Assembly (NCBI GenBank): GCA_900552475.1
Contig: USAC01000019.1
Span: 1-28,576 of the forward strand
Length of the DNA: 28,576 nucleotides
Direction of reading: 5' to 3'
From: an uncultured Eubacteriales bacterium
GTDB taxonomy: Bacteria; Bacillota; Clostridia; Oscillospirales; Oscillospiraceae
The position numbers and the translations under genes are program-made. How positions within the stretch are numbered: the first letter of the stretch is position 1; each line of letters starts with the position of its first letter. This document shows, one piece after another, positions 15,770-25,123 of this stretch. The notes beneath the pieces were generated by a model. That model worked only from the letters and a program-made list of their open reading frames with translations. It was not told where the DNA came from and did no database searches.

Positions 15770-18019
15770 GTGCCGCAGCGTAACCGAAAAAGCGAACAGA
15801 TCCGGCGCGCCAACCGGGTGATTCAGAGCCGCAGCTTCATCCTGATGCTTGTGATGGGGGTGCTGCTCTTTGTCGTCCTTTTCTTCAAGCTCTATCAGCT
15901 GCAGATCGGCCGCCACGATGAGCTGCAGAAAAAGGCCATCAACCAGCAGGTGCGCAGCACCGTCGTCACCGCCTCGCGCGGGACGATCTATGACGCGAGC
16001 GGCAACATCCTCGCCATCTCGTCCACGGCAGAGACGGTCTTTCTCGACCCGAATGCCATCGACAAGGCGCTCAGCGACACTGAAAAGCCCGTCGCCTGGA
16101 CGCGCGAGCTGATCGCGCAGCGGCTCGGCGAGATTCTCGGCATCAGCGAGGACAGCATCCTCGAGAAGATGGAGCGCACCTACTCGCAGTATGAGGTGCT
16201 CAAGCTCCGCGTCGACGAGGACGTTGCCAACGAAGTGCGAAGCTTCATCAACGAATACAGCGTCAAGGGCATCTACCTCAGCCCCGACGCCAAGCGCTAT
16301 TACCCATACGGGACGCTCGCCTCGCAGGTGATCGGCTTCGTCGGCACGGACAACACCGGTCTTTACGGGCTGGAAGCGCAGTATGAGGACCAGCTCGAGG
16401 GCCAGACCGGTCTCGTCGTCACCGCGCGCGACAACGCGGGCAACGACCTGCTCTATGAGTACGAGCAGTACCACGCCGCCCAAAACGGCAGCAACCTCGT
16501 CCTCACGCTCGACGCCACCGTGCAGTACTACCTCGAAAAGGGCATCGAGGAGATGCTCGACCAGTTCGACGCGAAAAACGGCGCCACCGGCATCGTCATG
16601 AACGCCAAGACCGGCGGCATCCTCGCCATGGCGTCCTATCCGAACTATGACCTCAACGACGCGTCGACCGTGCAGGACGCGCGTCTGCGCGCCGCCATCG
16701 AGGACGGCTCCGCCTCGCTCAGCGAGATGCAGCTGCGCCAGTGGCGCAACAAGGCGCTCAACGATACCTATGAGCCCGGCTCGACGTTCAAGATCCTGAC
16801 GCTGGCCGCCGCGCTCGAGGAGGGCGTCATCGACGAGAGCACGACAGTCAACTGCACCGGCTCCATCAACGTCATGGGCTCGACGATCCGCTGCTCGAAC
16901 CACGACGGCCACGGCCAGCAGTCCCTCGTCGAGACGGTCGCCCACTCCTGCAACCCCGCCTTTATCACCTACGGTCTGAAGGTCGGGACGGAGAAATACT
17001 ATGACTATATGAAGTCCTTCGGCCTGATGGACCAGACCGGCATCGACCTCGGCGGCGAGGCCACCGGCATCTTCGCCTCGCCTGAGAACATGACCCAGCT
17101 CGACCTCGCGTGCTACGCCTTCGGCCAGAACTGCAACGTCACGCCCGTCGCGCTCATCGCGGCGCAGGCGGCCTGCATCAACGGCGGCTATCTGCACACG
17201 CCCTATCTCGTCGACCAGATCACCGACAGCGACGGCAATGTCACCTATCAGCACGACAGCACCGCCACGCGGCAGGTCGTCAGCGAGCAGACCTCCGCCA
17301 AGGTGCGCGAGTGCCTGGAGTATGTTGTCTCGTCCGGCACGGGCAAGAACGGGCAGGTCACCGGCTACCGCATCGGCGGCAAGACCGGCACGGCCGATAA
17401 GGGCAACACGGGCGATGTCGTCGTGTCGTTCCTGTGCTTTGCCCCGGCGGATGATCCGCAGATCATCATGCTCATCACGATGGATACACCCAGCCGCACC
17501 ACCGGCACCTATGTCTCCGGCGGCAACATGGTCGCCCCGACGTCCAGCAAGGTCATGTCGGAGATCCTGCCGTATCTCGGCATCGAGCCGTCGTATTCGG
17601 CCTCGGAGCTGCTGGGCATGGACACGACCGTCCCCAACGTCACGGGCATGGACCTCGCCGACGCGAAGGCGAAGCTCGAGGCGCGCGGCTTCGGTTATAA
17701 AATCGTCGGCGACGGCGATACTGTTACTGACCAGACCCCCGTCGGCGGCGCGGTGATTCCGGGTAAGTCCGTCGTTATCCTCTACGCCGGGGCGGAGAAG
17801 TCCACCGACCAGTGTACCGTTCCGCAGCTCGTCGGCAAGAGTCCGTCCGAGGCGAACGCCGCCGCGACGAACGCGGGGCTGCTCATCCGCTTCTCCGGTG
17901 CGACGGACAGCGGCTCCGGGAGCGTGCGCGTGCTGCGCCAGTCGCTCGCGGCGGGCAGCAAGGCCGATCCCGGCACGGTGATCGATGTCCAGCTCAGCGA
18001 CGGCAGCGTGACAGACTGA
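15770..18019 (+). CDS. spoVD: Class B penicillin-binding protein SpoVD/PBP2 type with two PASTA domains
   Basis: A 749-residue transpeptidase anchored by one helix (about residues 22-42). The dimerisation domain includes RGTIYDASGNILA. The transpeptidase motifs are STFK (Ser338 nucleophile, Lys341), SCN (393-395) and KTG (538-540). Two PASTA domains follow (about 620-680 and 685-749), each beginning with a VPNVTG- or VPQLVG-type strand. SpoVD crosslinks spore cortex peptidoglycan, and the vegetative FtsI/PBP2B has the same layout; only one such gene lies here, so it could serve division, sporulation or both. The start is GTG 15770, seven bases after AGGAGG (15757-15762). Stop TGA at 18017-18019. 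Confidence 0.9.
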   Translation: MPQRNRKSEQIRRANRVIQSRSFILMLVMGVLLFVVLFFKLYQLQIGRHDELQKKAINQQVRSTVVTASRGTIYDASGNILAISSTAETVFLDPNAIDKALSDTEKPVAWTRELIAQRLGEILGISEDSILEKMERTYSQYEVLKLRVDEDVANEVRSFINEYSVKGIYLSPDAKRYYPYGTLASQVIGFVGTDNTGLYGLEAQYEDQLEGQTGLVVTARDNAGNDLLYEYEQYHAAQNGSNLVLTLDATVQYYLEKGIEEMLDQFDAKNGATGIVMNAKTGGILAMASYPNYDLNDASTVQDARLRAAIEDGSASLSEMQLRQWRNKALNDTYEPGSTFKILTLAAALEEGVIDESTTVNCTGSINVMGSTIRCSNHDGHGQQSLVETVAHSCNPAFITYGLKVGTEKYYDYMKSFGLMDQTGIDLGGEATGIFASPENMTQLDLACYAFGQNCNVTPVALIAAQAACINGGYLHTPYLVDQITDSDGNVTYQHDSTATRQVVSEQTSAKVRECLEYVVSSGTGKNGQVTGYRIGGKTGTADKGNTGDVVVSFLCFAPADDPQIIMLITMDTPSRTTGTYVSGGNMVAPTSSKVMSEILPYLGIEPSYSASELLGMDTTVPNVTGMDLADAKAKLEARGFGYKIVGDGDTVTDQTPVGGAVIPGKSVVILYAGAEKSTDQCTVPQLVGKSPSEANAAATNAGLLIRFSGATDSGSGSVRVLRQSLAAGSKADPGTVIDVQLSDGSVTD

Positions 18020-18025
18020 ACGGGC

Positions 18026-18078
18026 GCAGGATTTGCCAAAAGTCCAGCATATACGGCTATTTTCACAGCAAATCCTGC
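18026..18078. repeat. Split 11-base inverted repeat spanning the murE promoter region
   Basis: GCAGGATTTGC (18026-18036) and GCAAATCCTGC (18068-18078) are perfect complements 31 bases apart. The right arm lies inside the spacer of the predicted murE promoter. It could be an operator bound by a looped dimer, or a stem ending the spoVD transcript, although there is no T tract after the right arm. Confidence 0.6.
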
Positions 18079-18088
18079 CTGCTATAAT
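18060..18088 (+). promoter_or_regulatory. Predicted internal promoter before murE
   Basis: A perfect TATAAT (18083-18088) lies 17 bases after TTTTCA (18060-18065), 57 bases upstream of the murE start, in the 125-base spoVD-murE gap. It would allow murE to ftsQ to be transcribed apart from mraZ-spoVD. Confidence 0.6.
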
Positions 18089-18144
18089 AGACGCGCCGGA
18101 TGGCGCGTGCCACCCGAAAAAACGTGTCAAAGGAGACGGAAACG

Positions 18145-19587
18145 ATGAAATTGAAGGATCTGCTCGCGGGGCTGGAGCTTCTGGGCGGCAATGCCGACCC
18201 GGAACAGGAGATCACCGGCGTCAGCTATGACTCGCGCACGACAAAGCCCGGCGACCTCTTTGTGGCGGTCTCCGGTATGGAGTCCGACGGGCACAGATAT
18301 ATCCCCATGGCGCAGGAGAAGGGCGCGGTCTGCGCTGTCTGCGAGCATGAGATCGAGGGCGGCCTGCCCCACGCCGTGGTCGCGTCCTCGCGCCGCGCGC
18401 TGGCCGTGATCGGCGCGAACTGGTACGGCCACCCCGCGCGCGAGCTGACGATGATCGGCGTGACCGGCACGAGCGGCAAGACGACCTCTACCTACCTCAT
18501 CAAGAGCATCCTCGAGCAGAAGGCCGGGGCGAAGGTCGGCCTGATCGGCACCATCCAGAACATGATCGGCAGCGAGGTGATCCACACCGAGCGCACGACG
18601 CCGGAATCCTTCGAGCTGCAGGGGCTGCTGCGCCGCATGGCGGACGCGGGCTGCACGCACGCGGTGATGGAGGTTTCGTCCCACGCGCTCCAGCTCGACC
18701 GCGTGTACGGGATCCAGTACGCCGTCGGCATCTTCACGAACCTCTCGCAGGATCACCTTGACTTCCACAAGACGATGGAGAACTACTGCGATGCCAAGGC
18801 GCTGCTCTTCCGCCAGTGCGACATCGGCATCTACAACGCCGACGACCCGTGGCATGAGCGGCTGCTGAAGGATACGGCCTGCCCGCGCCTGTTCTCCTAC
18901 AGCGTCAGGGGCGAGGCCGATCTCATGGCGAAGAATGTCGCCCTCCACCCCGGCAGCGTCGACTTCGACGCCGAGGCCGAGACGGAGTGGGCGCATATGC
19001 ACGTCGGTATCCCGGCGCTGTTCACGGTGTACAACACGCTCGACGCGGTCGCGGCCTGCTGGAACCTCGGCGTACCGCTCGGCGAGTGCGCCGACGCGCT
19101 CGCAAAGAATCACGGCGTCAAGGGGCGCATGGAGATCATCCCCACGCCCGGCAAGAGCTACACCATCCTCAACGACTATTCCCACAAGCCCGACGCGCTC
19201 GAGAACGTCCTGCGCTCGGTCAAGAGCTTTGCCAAGGGGCGCACGGTCGTGCTCTTCGGCTGCGGCGGCGACCGTGATAAGACGAAGCGCCCCGTCATGG
19301 GCAAGATCGCCGCGGAGCTGGCCGATTTCGTGATCGTCACGAGCGACAACCCCCGCACGGAGCAGCCGCAGGCCATCATCGACGACATCCTCGCCGGCAT
19401 GCAGGATTCCGACACGCCGCGCCATGTCGAGCCCGACCGCGTCGAGGCGATCCACTACGCGATGGACAACGCTCGGCCGGGCGACGTCATCATCCTCGCC
19501 GGCAAGGGCCACGAGGACTATCAGGAGATCAATCACGTCCACTATCCGATGGATGAACGGGTCATTGTGGCGGATTATCTGAAATAA
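18145..19587 (+). CDS. murE: UDP-N-acetylmuramoyl-L-alanyl-D-glutamate--2,6-diaminopimelate ligase MurE
   Basis: A 480-residue cytosolic ATP-dependent ligase that adds the third amino acid to the peptidoglycan stem peptide. The N-terminal domain has SYDSRTTKPGDLFVAVSG, the UDP-MurNAc site. The central domain carries the P-loop GVTGTSGKTT (Lys112) and HAVMEVSSHAL. The C-terminal domain has TSDNPRTE with DNPR at residues 401-404, the motif that selects meso-diaminopimelate rather than lysine. ATG 18145 is chosen because AAAGGAG lies about ten bases upstream. It is followed after 40 bases by mraY; murF, the usual neighbour, is absent. Confidence 0.95.
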   Translation: MKLKDLLAGLELLGGNADPEQEITGVSYDSRTTKPGDLFVAVSGMESDGHRYIPMAQEKGAVCAVCEHEIEGGLPHAVVASSRRALAVIGANWYGHPARELTMIGVTGTSGKTTSTYLIKSILEQKAGAKVGLIGTIQNMIGSEVIHTERTTPESFELQGLLRRMADAGCTHAVMEVSSHALQLDRVYGIQYAVGIFTNLSQDHLDFHKTMENYCDAKALLFRQCDIGIYNADDPWHERLLKDTACPRLFSYSVRGEADLMAKNVALHPGSVDFDAEAETEWAHMHVGIPALFTVYNTLDAVAACWNLGVPLGECADALAKNHGVKGRMEIIPTPGKSYTILNDYSHKPDALENVLRSVKSFAKGRTVVLFGCGGDRDKTKRPVMGKIAAELADFVIVTSDNPRTEQPQAIIDDILAGMQDSDTPRHVEPDRVEAIHYAMDNARPGDVIILAGKGHEDYQEINHVHYPMDERVIVADYLK

Positions 19588-19627
19588 ACGCACGAAAAAC
19601 GCCCCGCGCGGGCGGGAGGAGAGAGCT

Positions 19628-20620
19628 ATGGAAATCATACTGGCGGTCGTCATCGGCTTTGTGCTGACGGCGCTGATGGGCAAGGCGCTGATCCCTGCCC
19701 TCGTGAAGCTGAAGGTCGGGCAGAGCATCAAGGAGATCGGCCCGAAGTGGCACATGAACAAGCAGGGCATCCCCACGATGGGCGGCCTGATGTTCATCAT
19801 CGGCATCGGCGTGACGATCGTGATTCTCGGCTGGAGACGGATGATGGCGGGGAGCTTTGAGCACCTGTATGTCTATCTGTTCGCACTGGTGTTCGGCGCC
19901 ATCGGCTATATCGACGACTATCAGAAAGTGAAGCACCACCACAACACCGGCCTTACGGCGCTGCAGAAGTTTGCGCTGCAGCTGGCGGCGGCGGTCGCGT
20001 TTTTGTGCCTGATGCGCTATGAGGGCATGCTCAGCCCGAACCTGTATATCCCGTTCTGGAACACGCACATCGTGCTGCCGTGGGTGGTGTATCTGGTCTT
20101 CGCCGCCTTCGTCATTGTCGGTACGGTCAACGCCGTGAACATCACCGACGGGCTCGACGGTCTGAGCAGCAGCGTCACGCTTCCTGTGGCGATCTTCTTC
20201 GCCGCCATCGGCTGGCGCTGGGCGGAGGGGTATCTGCAGCTGAGCCTGTTTTCCGCGGCGCTCGTCGGCGGCCTGCTCGGCTTCCTGGTCTATAACCACT
20301 ACCCCGCAAAGGTGTTCATGGGCGATACGGGCTCGCTGTTTCTCGGCGGCGCCGTGTCGGCGCTCGCCTTTGCGTATGACATGCCGCTCGTGCTGATCCT
20401 CGTGGGCTTCGTGTACCTGTGCGAGACGCTCTCGGACATCATTCAGGTGACGTACTTCAAGCTCACCCATGGCAAGCGCGTGTTCAAGATGGCCCCGCTG
20501 CACCACCACTTTGAGATGTGCGGCTGGAAGGAGACGAAGGTCGTCGCCGTGTTCGCCTCGGTCAGCGCGGTGTTCTGCGTGCTGGCCTATCTGGGCGTTA
20601 TGAACCGCTTCGGCATCTGA
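19628..20620 (+). CDS. mraY: Phospho-N-acetylmuramoyl-pentapeptide-transferase MraY
   Basis: A 330-residue polytopic membrane enzyme that moves phospho-MurNAc-pentapeptide from UDP to undecaprenyl phosphate, forming lipid I. Conserved loops are visible: GPKWHMNKQGIPTMGG, the Asp pair in GYIDDYQKVKHHHNTGL, NAVNITDGLDGL, FMGDTGSLFLGG and the HHHFEMCGWKE histidine motif near the end. About ten hydrophobic helices alternate with these loops. ATG follows GGAGGAG at 19615-19621. It lies between murE and ftsW with about 40-base gaps. Confidence 0.97.
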   Translation: MEIILAVVIGFVLTALMGKALIPALVKLKVGQSIKEIGPKWHMNKQGIPTMGGLMFIIGIGVTIVILGWRRMMAGSFEHLYVYLFALVFGAIGYIDDYQKVKHHHNTGLTALQKFALQLAAAVAFLCLMRYEGMLSPNLYIPFWNTHIVLPWVVYLVFAAFVIVGTVNAVNITDGLDGLSSSVTLPVAIFFAAIGWRWAEGYLQLSLFSAALVGGLLGFLVYNHYPAKVFMGDTGSLFLGGAVSALAFAYDMPLVLILVGFVYLCETLSDIIQVTYFKLTHGKRVFKMAPLHHHFEMCGWKETKVVAVFASVSAVFCVLAYLGVMNRFGI

Positions 20621-20658
20621 GTCAAAACCGAAAATCCCGGGGAAAGGGGGGAGAAGCC

Positions 20659-21861
20659 ATGACAAGAGAGGAATATCACGCGCACAAGGCGCAGCAGGAG
20701 CGCCGCCGCCAGATCGAGCGGCGCGGCTATGAGGCGGCGAAGGGCCCGCTCGATCTGCCGCTGCTGCTGCTGACGCTGCTGCTGACGGGCATGGGATTGC
20801 TGATGCTCTTTTCGGCGAGCTTCCCCTCGGCCTACTATGAGTCGGGCGACCCGGCGTATTACCTCAAGCGGCAGGCGTTTTTTGCCGCGCTCGGCCTTGC
20901 GGCGATGTTTGTCGTCAGCAAGATCAACTACCAGCGCTGGCGCGGCGCGTCGAAGATTCTGCTGGGTTTTGCAATTTTTCTGCTGATCCTCGTCATTATC
21001 CCACACAACCCCCTCGCGCAGACGCGCAACAATGCCACGCGCTGGCTGGGCACGCAGACCATCTCGTTCCAGCCCTCGGAGATTGCGAAGCTCGCCGTCG
21101 TCGTGTTCTTCGCCGACAGTATCTCCAAAAAGCGCGACAAAATGCAGACGCTGCGCTTCGGCGTCATCCCGTACACGGCGGTGCTGGGTGTGATCTCGGT
21201 GCTGATGCTGCTCGAGCCGCACCTGTCCGGCACGATCCTCATCCTCGGCATCGGCATCGTGATGATGATCGTCGGCGGCATCAAGGCCTGGCTCGTCGGG
21301 CTGGGGCTTGGCGGCGTGTCGATCGTCGCGGTGCTCTATGTCAAGCTCGTCGAGAGCGGCATCATACAATACGGCGCCTCGCGTATCCAGATGTGGCACG
21401 ACCCGTGGATCGACGCCGCCGACAAGGGCTATCAGATGTGCCAGAGCCTGATTTCCATCGGCTCGGGCGGCCTGCTCGGCGTGGGGCTCGGTAAGAGCCG
21501 TCAGAAGTTCCTGTTCCTCCCGGAGGAGCACAACGACTTCATCTTCGCGGTGGTGTGCGAGGAGCTGGGGCTGATCGGCGCGTGCGTCGTGATGCTGATT
21601 TTCGCGCTGCTGGTGCTGCGCGGCTTCTGGGTCGCCCTGCACGCGCGCGACCGGTTCGGCTCGCTGCTCGCCGTCGGCGTCACGACGCAGATCAGCCTGC
21701 AGGTGTTTTTGAACATCGCGGTGGTCACGGGGCTCATCCCCGCCACCGGTATTTCCCTCCCGTTTTTCAGCTACGGCGGCACGGCGCTGGCGCTGCAGCT
21801 GACGGAAATCGGGATCGTTCTGAGCGTATCACGGCAGATTCCGGCCCCAAGAGCCGGATAG
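20659..21861 (+). CDS. ftsW: Lipid II polymerase FtsW (SEDS family)
   Basis: A 400-residue membrane protein of about ten helices that polymerises septal glycan strands together with a class B PBP. Motifs: LFSASFPSAYYESGDP, WLGTQTISFQPSEIAKLA, the catalytic-region MLLEPHLSGTILI, FLFLPEEHNDFIFAVVCEELG and GLIPATGISLPFFSYGGTAL. The basic N-terminal tail of about 30 residues is cytoplasmic. ATG 20659 is preceded by GGGGGGAG; the in-frame ATG at 20518 lies inside mraY and is rejected. It ends with TAG (21859-21861), showing that TAG is an ordinary stop codon in this genome. Confidence 0.95.
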   Translation: MTREEYHAHKAQQERRRQIERRGYEAAKGPLDLPLLLLTLLLTGMGLLMLFSASFPSAYYESGDPAYYLKRQAFFAALGLAAMFVVSKINYQRWRGASKILLGFAIFLLILVIIPHNPLAQTRNNATRWLGTQTISFQPSEIAKLAVVVFFADSISKKRDKMQTLRFGVIPYTAVLGVISVLMLLEPHLSGTILILGIGIVMMIVGGIKAWLVGLGLGGVSIVAVLYVKLVESGIIQYGASRIQMWHDPWIDAADKGYQMCQSLISIGSGGLLGVGLGKSRQKFLFLPEEHNDFIFAVVCEELGLIGACVVMLIFALLVLRGFWVALHARDRFGSLLAVGVTTQISLQVFLNIAVVTGLIPATGISLPFFSYGGTALALQLTEIGIVLSVSRQIPAPRAG

Positions 21862-21873
21862 GAGGCATAAGCT

Positions 21874-22995
21874 ATGAAAGTGATTTTTACCTGCGGCGGC
21901 ACGGCGGGCCATGTGAACCCCGCCCTCGCGCTGGCGCAGTACATGCAGGAGCGGATTGAAAACCTCGATATTCTCTTCGTCGGCACACCGGACGGCATGG
22001 AGCGCGGGCTTGTGGAGCAGGCGGGCTATGCCTTCCGCGGCGTGGAGGTCGGCGGCTTCTGCCGCTCGCTCGCGCCTAGCGGCATCCGTCACAATCTCAA
22101 GAGCGTCGAGCACCTGCTCGCGGCGAAGGGGCGCGTGCGCGCCATCCTGCGCGATTTCCCCGCCGACCTCGTCGTCGGCACGGGCGGCTACGCGAGCTAT
22201 CCCATCACGAAATACGCTGCGCAGCACGGCATCCCCACGGCCGTACACGAGTCGAACATGGTGCCGGGGCTGACGACGAAGATGCTCGAGGGCTATGTCG
22301 ACTGCGTCATGGTGGGCTTCGAGGAGTGCCGCCAGCACTATAAGCACCCGCAGAAGGTCGTCGTCACGGGTACGCCCGTGCGCGGGGACTTCTTCACGCT
22401 CACGCGCGCGCAGGCGCGCGAGAAGCTCGGCCTGACAGATGAGCGTCCGCTCGTCGCGTCCTTTTGGGGCAGTCTCGGCGCGAGCGGCATGAATGAGCAG
22501 ATGCTCCGCTTTTTCGAGCGCGAGATTGCGGACGGCCAGCCCTTCCACCACATCCACGCCGCCGGAAAGAGCGGCTGGGCGCTCATGGAGAGCGAGCCCG
22601 CGGCGCAGCAGTACCTGCACCGGCCGGGGCTCGACATCCGACCCTATATCGACAACATGGCCGAGGTGATGCGCGCGGCGGATCTCGTGATCTGCCGGGC
22701 GGGAGCCTCGACCGTGAGCGAGATCACCGCCCTCGGCGTTCCGGCGGTCATCGTCCCCTCGCCCTATGTCACGAATAACCATCAGGAGAAGAACGCCCGC
22801 ATCCTCGAGCAGCACGGCGGCGCGGCGCTCCTGCTCGAGAAGGACGCTACGGGCGACGCGCTCTATGACGCCGCGCGCGGCATTCTCGACGATCCGGAAA
22901 AGCGTGCGTCCATGTCCCGCGCCATGGCGGAGCTGGGCATCCCCGACGCGACGGAGCGGATCTTCCGCGCCGTGATGGCGCTGGTGAAGAAGTAA
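21874..22995 (+). CDS. murG: Lipid II synthase MurG (UDP-GlcNAc transferase)
   Basis: A 373-residue GT-B glycosyltransferase, peripheral on the inner face of the membrane, which adds GlcNAc to lipid I to give lipid II. The N-terminal glycine-rich motif is FTCGGTAGHVNPALALAQ, then GTGGYASYP and the acceptor-side HESNMVPGLTTKML. The C-terminal donor domain has VVTGTPVRGDF, ICRAGASTVSEITALGVPAVIVPSP and NHQEKNAR. Only 12 bases separate it from ftsW, and AGGAGG at 21860-21865 overlaps the ftsW stop, so the two are probably coupled. Confidence 0.96.
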   Translation: MKVIFTCGGTAGHVNPALALAQYMQERIENLDILFVGTPDGMERGLVEQAGYAFRGVEVGGFCRSLAPSGIRHNLKSVEHLLAAKGRVRAILRDFPADLVVGTGGYASYPITKYAAQHGIPTAVHESNMVPGLTTKMLEGYVDCVMVGFEECRQHYKHPQKVVVTGTPVRGDFFTLTRAQAREKLGLTDERPLVASFWGSLGASGMNEQMLRFFEREIADGQPFHHIHAAGKSGWALMESEPAAQQYLHRPGLDIRPYIDNMAEVMRAADLVICRAGASTVSEITALGVPAVIVPSPYVTNNHQEKNARILEQHGGAALLLEKDATGDALYDAARGILDDPEKRASMSRAMAELGIPDATERIFRAVMALVKK

Positions 22996-23054
22996 CCCGC
23001 CGCCGCTTCCCCACATAGACTGGTGTAAAAACCGTGTGGAAAAGGGGAGCGGAT

Positions 23055-24311
23055 ATGAATCTGATTGCAGTGGAGGGCGGCAGAAGGCTCGGCGGCGAGC
23101 TGACGGTACAGAGCGCGAAAAACGGCGTGCTGCCGGTGCTGGCCGCGGCGATTCTCTGCCGCGAGCCGTGTCTGATCCGGCGCTGCCCGCGCCTGAGCGA
23201 TGTGGACACGGCCGTCCGGATCCTTCGCCACCTCGGCGCGCAGGCACGCTGGGAGGGGGAGGATCTCCTCATCGACGCGCGCGAGCTGACGCGCTGCGAC
23301 GTGCCGGAGGAGCTGATGCGGCGGATGCGCTCGTCGGTCATCTTTCTCGGCGCGATTCTCGCCCGGTGCGGCCGGGCGGAGATGTCTTATCCCGGCGGCT
23401 GCGAGCTCGGCCCGCGGCCGATCGACCTGCACCTGAGCGCGCTGCGCGCCCTTGGCGCGGAGATCCGCGAGGAGGCCGGGACGCTGCGCTGCGAGGCACC
23501 GCGCCTGACGGGGGCGGACATCGTTCTGTCGCTGCCGAGCGTCGGCGCGACGGAAAACGCCATCCTCACCGCCTGCGGCGCGGACGGCACAACCACGATC
23601 TCAAACGCCGCGCGCGAGCCGGAGATCGCCGATCTGCAGCTGTTTTTGCAGAAAGCGGGCGTGCGTATTGCGGGCGCGGGCAGTTCGACGGTCACGGTAT
23701 GCGGGGGACTGCCCGGCCGGGGCTGTGAGCACCGCTGTCTCGGCGACCGCATCGCGGCGGCTACTTACCTCTCGGCGGCGGCTGCCGCCGGCGGGGAGAT
23801 TTTCCTGCGCGGGGTGGACTACCGCCACCTTTCCACCGTGACGACGGCGCTGCGGCAGGCGGGCTGCCGCGTTGAGAGCGAAAAGGACGCCGTCCGCCTG
23901 ACGGCGCCCGCGCGCCTGCGGGCGATTCCGCCGGTGCGCACGTCGCCGTACCCCGGCTTTCCGACCGACGCGCAGGCCGTCCTCATGGCGGCGCTGCTGC
24001 GCAGCCGCGGCACAACCGTGTTCGTCGAGAATATGTTCGACAGCCGCTACCGCCATGTGCCGGAGTTGGTTCGGCTCGGCGCGGACATCCGCACGGAGGG
24101 ACGCGTGGCCGTCGTGTGCGGCGCGGAGCGACTGCACGGCGCGCGGGTGCGCGCGGCGGACCTCCGCGGCGGCGCGGCGCTCGTGCTCGCGGGGCTGCAG
24201 GCCGAGGGCACAACAGAAGTAGAGCAGATCCACCACATCGAGCGCGGCTATGCCGACCTCGTGGGCGATCTGCGCGCGCTGGGGGCAGAGATCCGCCTGC
24301 GCGAAGCATAA
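23055..24311 (+). CDS. murA: UDP-N-acetylglucosamine 1-carboxyvinyltransferase MurA
   Basis: A 418-residue enzyme that transfers enolpyruvate from PEP to UDP-GlcNAc, the first committed step of peptidoglycan synthesis and the fosfomycin target. Seen: QSAKNGVLPVLAAAIL with the active-site Lys-Asn pair, RRMRSSVIFLGAILARCGRAEMSYPGGCELGPRPIDLH with the Cys that fosfomycin alkylates in most bacteria, NAAREPEIADL, SPYPGFPTDAQA with the catalytic Asp, and IHHIERGYADL with the late Arg. The usual PDRIEAGT stretch reads GDRIAAAT here, a notable divergence. ATG 23055 follows AAAGGGGAG. It is GC-rich and more diverged than the neighbouring Mur genes; a second MurA paralogue elsewhere is possible, as is common in Firmicutes. 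Confidence 0.92.
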   Translation: MNLIAVEGGRRLGGELTVQSAKNGVLPVLAAAILCREPCLIRRCPRLSDVDTAVRILRHLGAQARWEGEDLLIDARELTRCDVPEELMRRMRSSVIFLGAILARCGRAEMSYPGGCELGPRPIDLHLSALRALGAEIREEAGTLRCEAPRLTGADIVLSLPSVGATENAILTACGADGTTTISNAAREPEIADLQLFLQKAGVRIAGAGSSTVTVCGGLPGRGCEHRCLGDRIAAATYLSAAAAAGGEIFLRGVDYRHLSTVTTALRQAGCRVESEKDAVRLTAPARLRAIPPVRTSPYPGFPTDAQAVLMAALLRSRGTTVFVENMFDSRYRHVPELVRLGADIRTEGRVAVVCGAERLHGARVRAADLRGGAALVLAGLQAEGTTEVEQIHHIERGYADLVGDLRALGAEIRLREA

Positions 24312-24336
24312 CCGATTGACGAAAGGAAGCGATCAC

Positions 24337-25089
24337 ATGGCCAGACGCCGCCGCAGACACAGACGCAAAGGCAGGTTTGCCGTTCTCTATAAGCTGATGA
24401 CCTTCTTGCTGATCTGCGGCGCTCTTGTGGCGGCGCTGGCGCTGTTTTTCAAGGTGGAGAGCATCGAAATCACCGGCACCTCACGCTACAGCACGGACGA
24501 GGTCGAACGCGCCAGCGGCGTGCATGTGGGGGACAACCTCTACCTCATGGACAAAAACGCCGTCGCCTCACGCATCACGCAGCAGCTGCCATATGTCGAG
24601 ACGGTGAAGATCTCACGCCGCCTGCCGAAGACGCTCTGCATCTCCGTGACGGAGTGCCGCGGTCTGGCCGCCATCGAGCAGGACGGGCGGCTCTGGCTCA
24701 TCAGCGAGGGCGGCAAGCTCGTCGATACCGCGCCCGCGGACGACGCGGCGCAGTACGCCGTCGTTACCGGGCTGACGCTCGAGAGTCCCGAGCTTGGCAG
24801 GCACTTCACCGCGTCCGCGGACTGCGAGCGCGCCGGGGAGCTCCTCGGGACGCTCCTGCACGAGCTGCGCAGCAAGGATATGCTCACGGACGTGAGCGCC
24901 ATCCACTTAGAGGATGCGTCCGCCGTCACGATCCGCTATCTCGACCGCTTTGACGTGGAGTTCTTGTGGGACGCGGACTTTGACTATAAGCTCAACTACC
25001 TCGCCGCCGTCGTGCAGGAGCTCGAGGCCAACGAAAAGGGAACCATCCTCATGACGCATGAGGGCGAGGCTCGCTTTATTCCCGGTTAA
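24337..25089 (+). CDS. ftsQ: Cell division protein FtsQ/DivIB
   Basis: A 250-residue bitopic protein of the divisome. A very basic cytoplasmic start (MARRRRRHRRKGR) precedes one membrane helix (about residues 16-38), then a POTRA domain (about 40-110) beginning KVESIEITGTSRYSTDEVERASGVHVGDNLYLMD with PYVETVKISRRLPKTLCISVTE, and an FtsQ/DivIB beta domain to the end. It scaffolds FtsL/FtsB and regulates septal synthesis. ATG 24337 has AAAGGAAG upstream and lies 25 bases after the murA stop. The gene ends 150 bases before ftsZ. Confidence 0.92.
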   Translation: MARRRRRHRRKGRFAVLYKLMTFLLICGALVAALALFFKVESIEITGTSRYSTDEVERASGVHVGDNLYLMDKNAVASRITQQLPYVETVKISRRLPKTLCISVTECRGLAAIEQDGRLWLISEGGKLVDTAPADDAAQYAVVTGLTLESPELGRHFTASADCERAGELLGTLLHELRSKDMLTDVSAIHLEDASAVTIRYLDRFDVEFLWDADFDYKLNYLAAVVQELEANEKGTILMTHEGEARFIPG

Positions 25090-25123
25090 GCGATTTAATT
25101 TGTACGAAAAACCGGCTTTACAC

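Noticed and set aside
15614..18130. A long minus-strand open frame opposite spoVD, and similar ones opposite ftsH, murE and murG
   Set aside because: All are antisense shadows caused by high GC at third codon positions; the plus-strand frames carry all catalytic motifs.
22996..23054. CCACA...TGTGG pairing in the murG-murA gap as a terminator or regulator
   Set aside because: Only five pairs with a long loop and no T tract; too weak to call.
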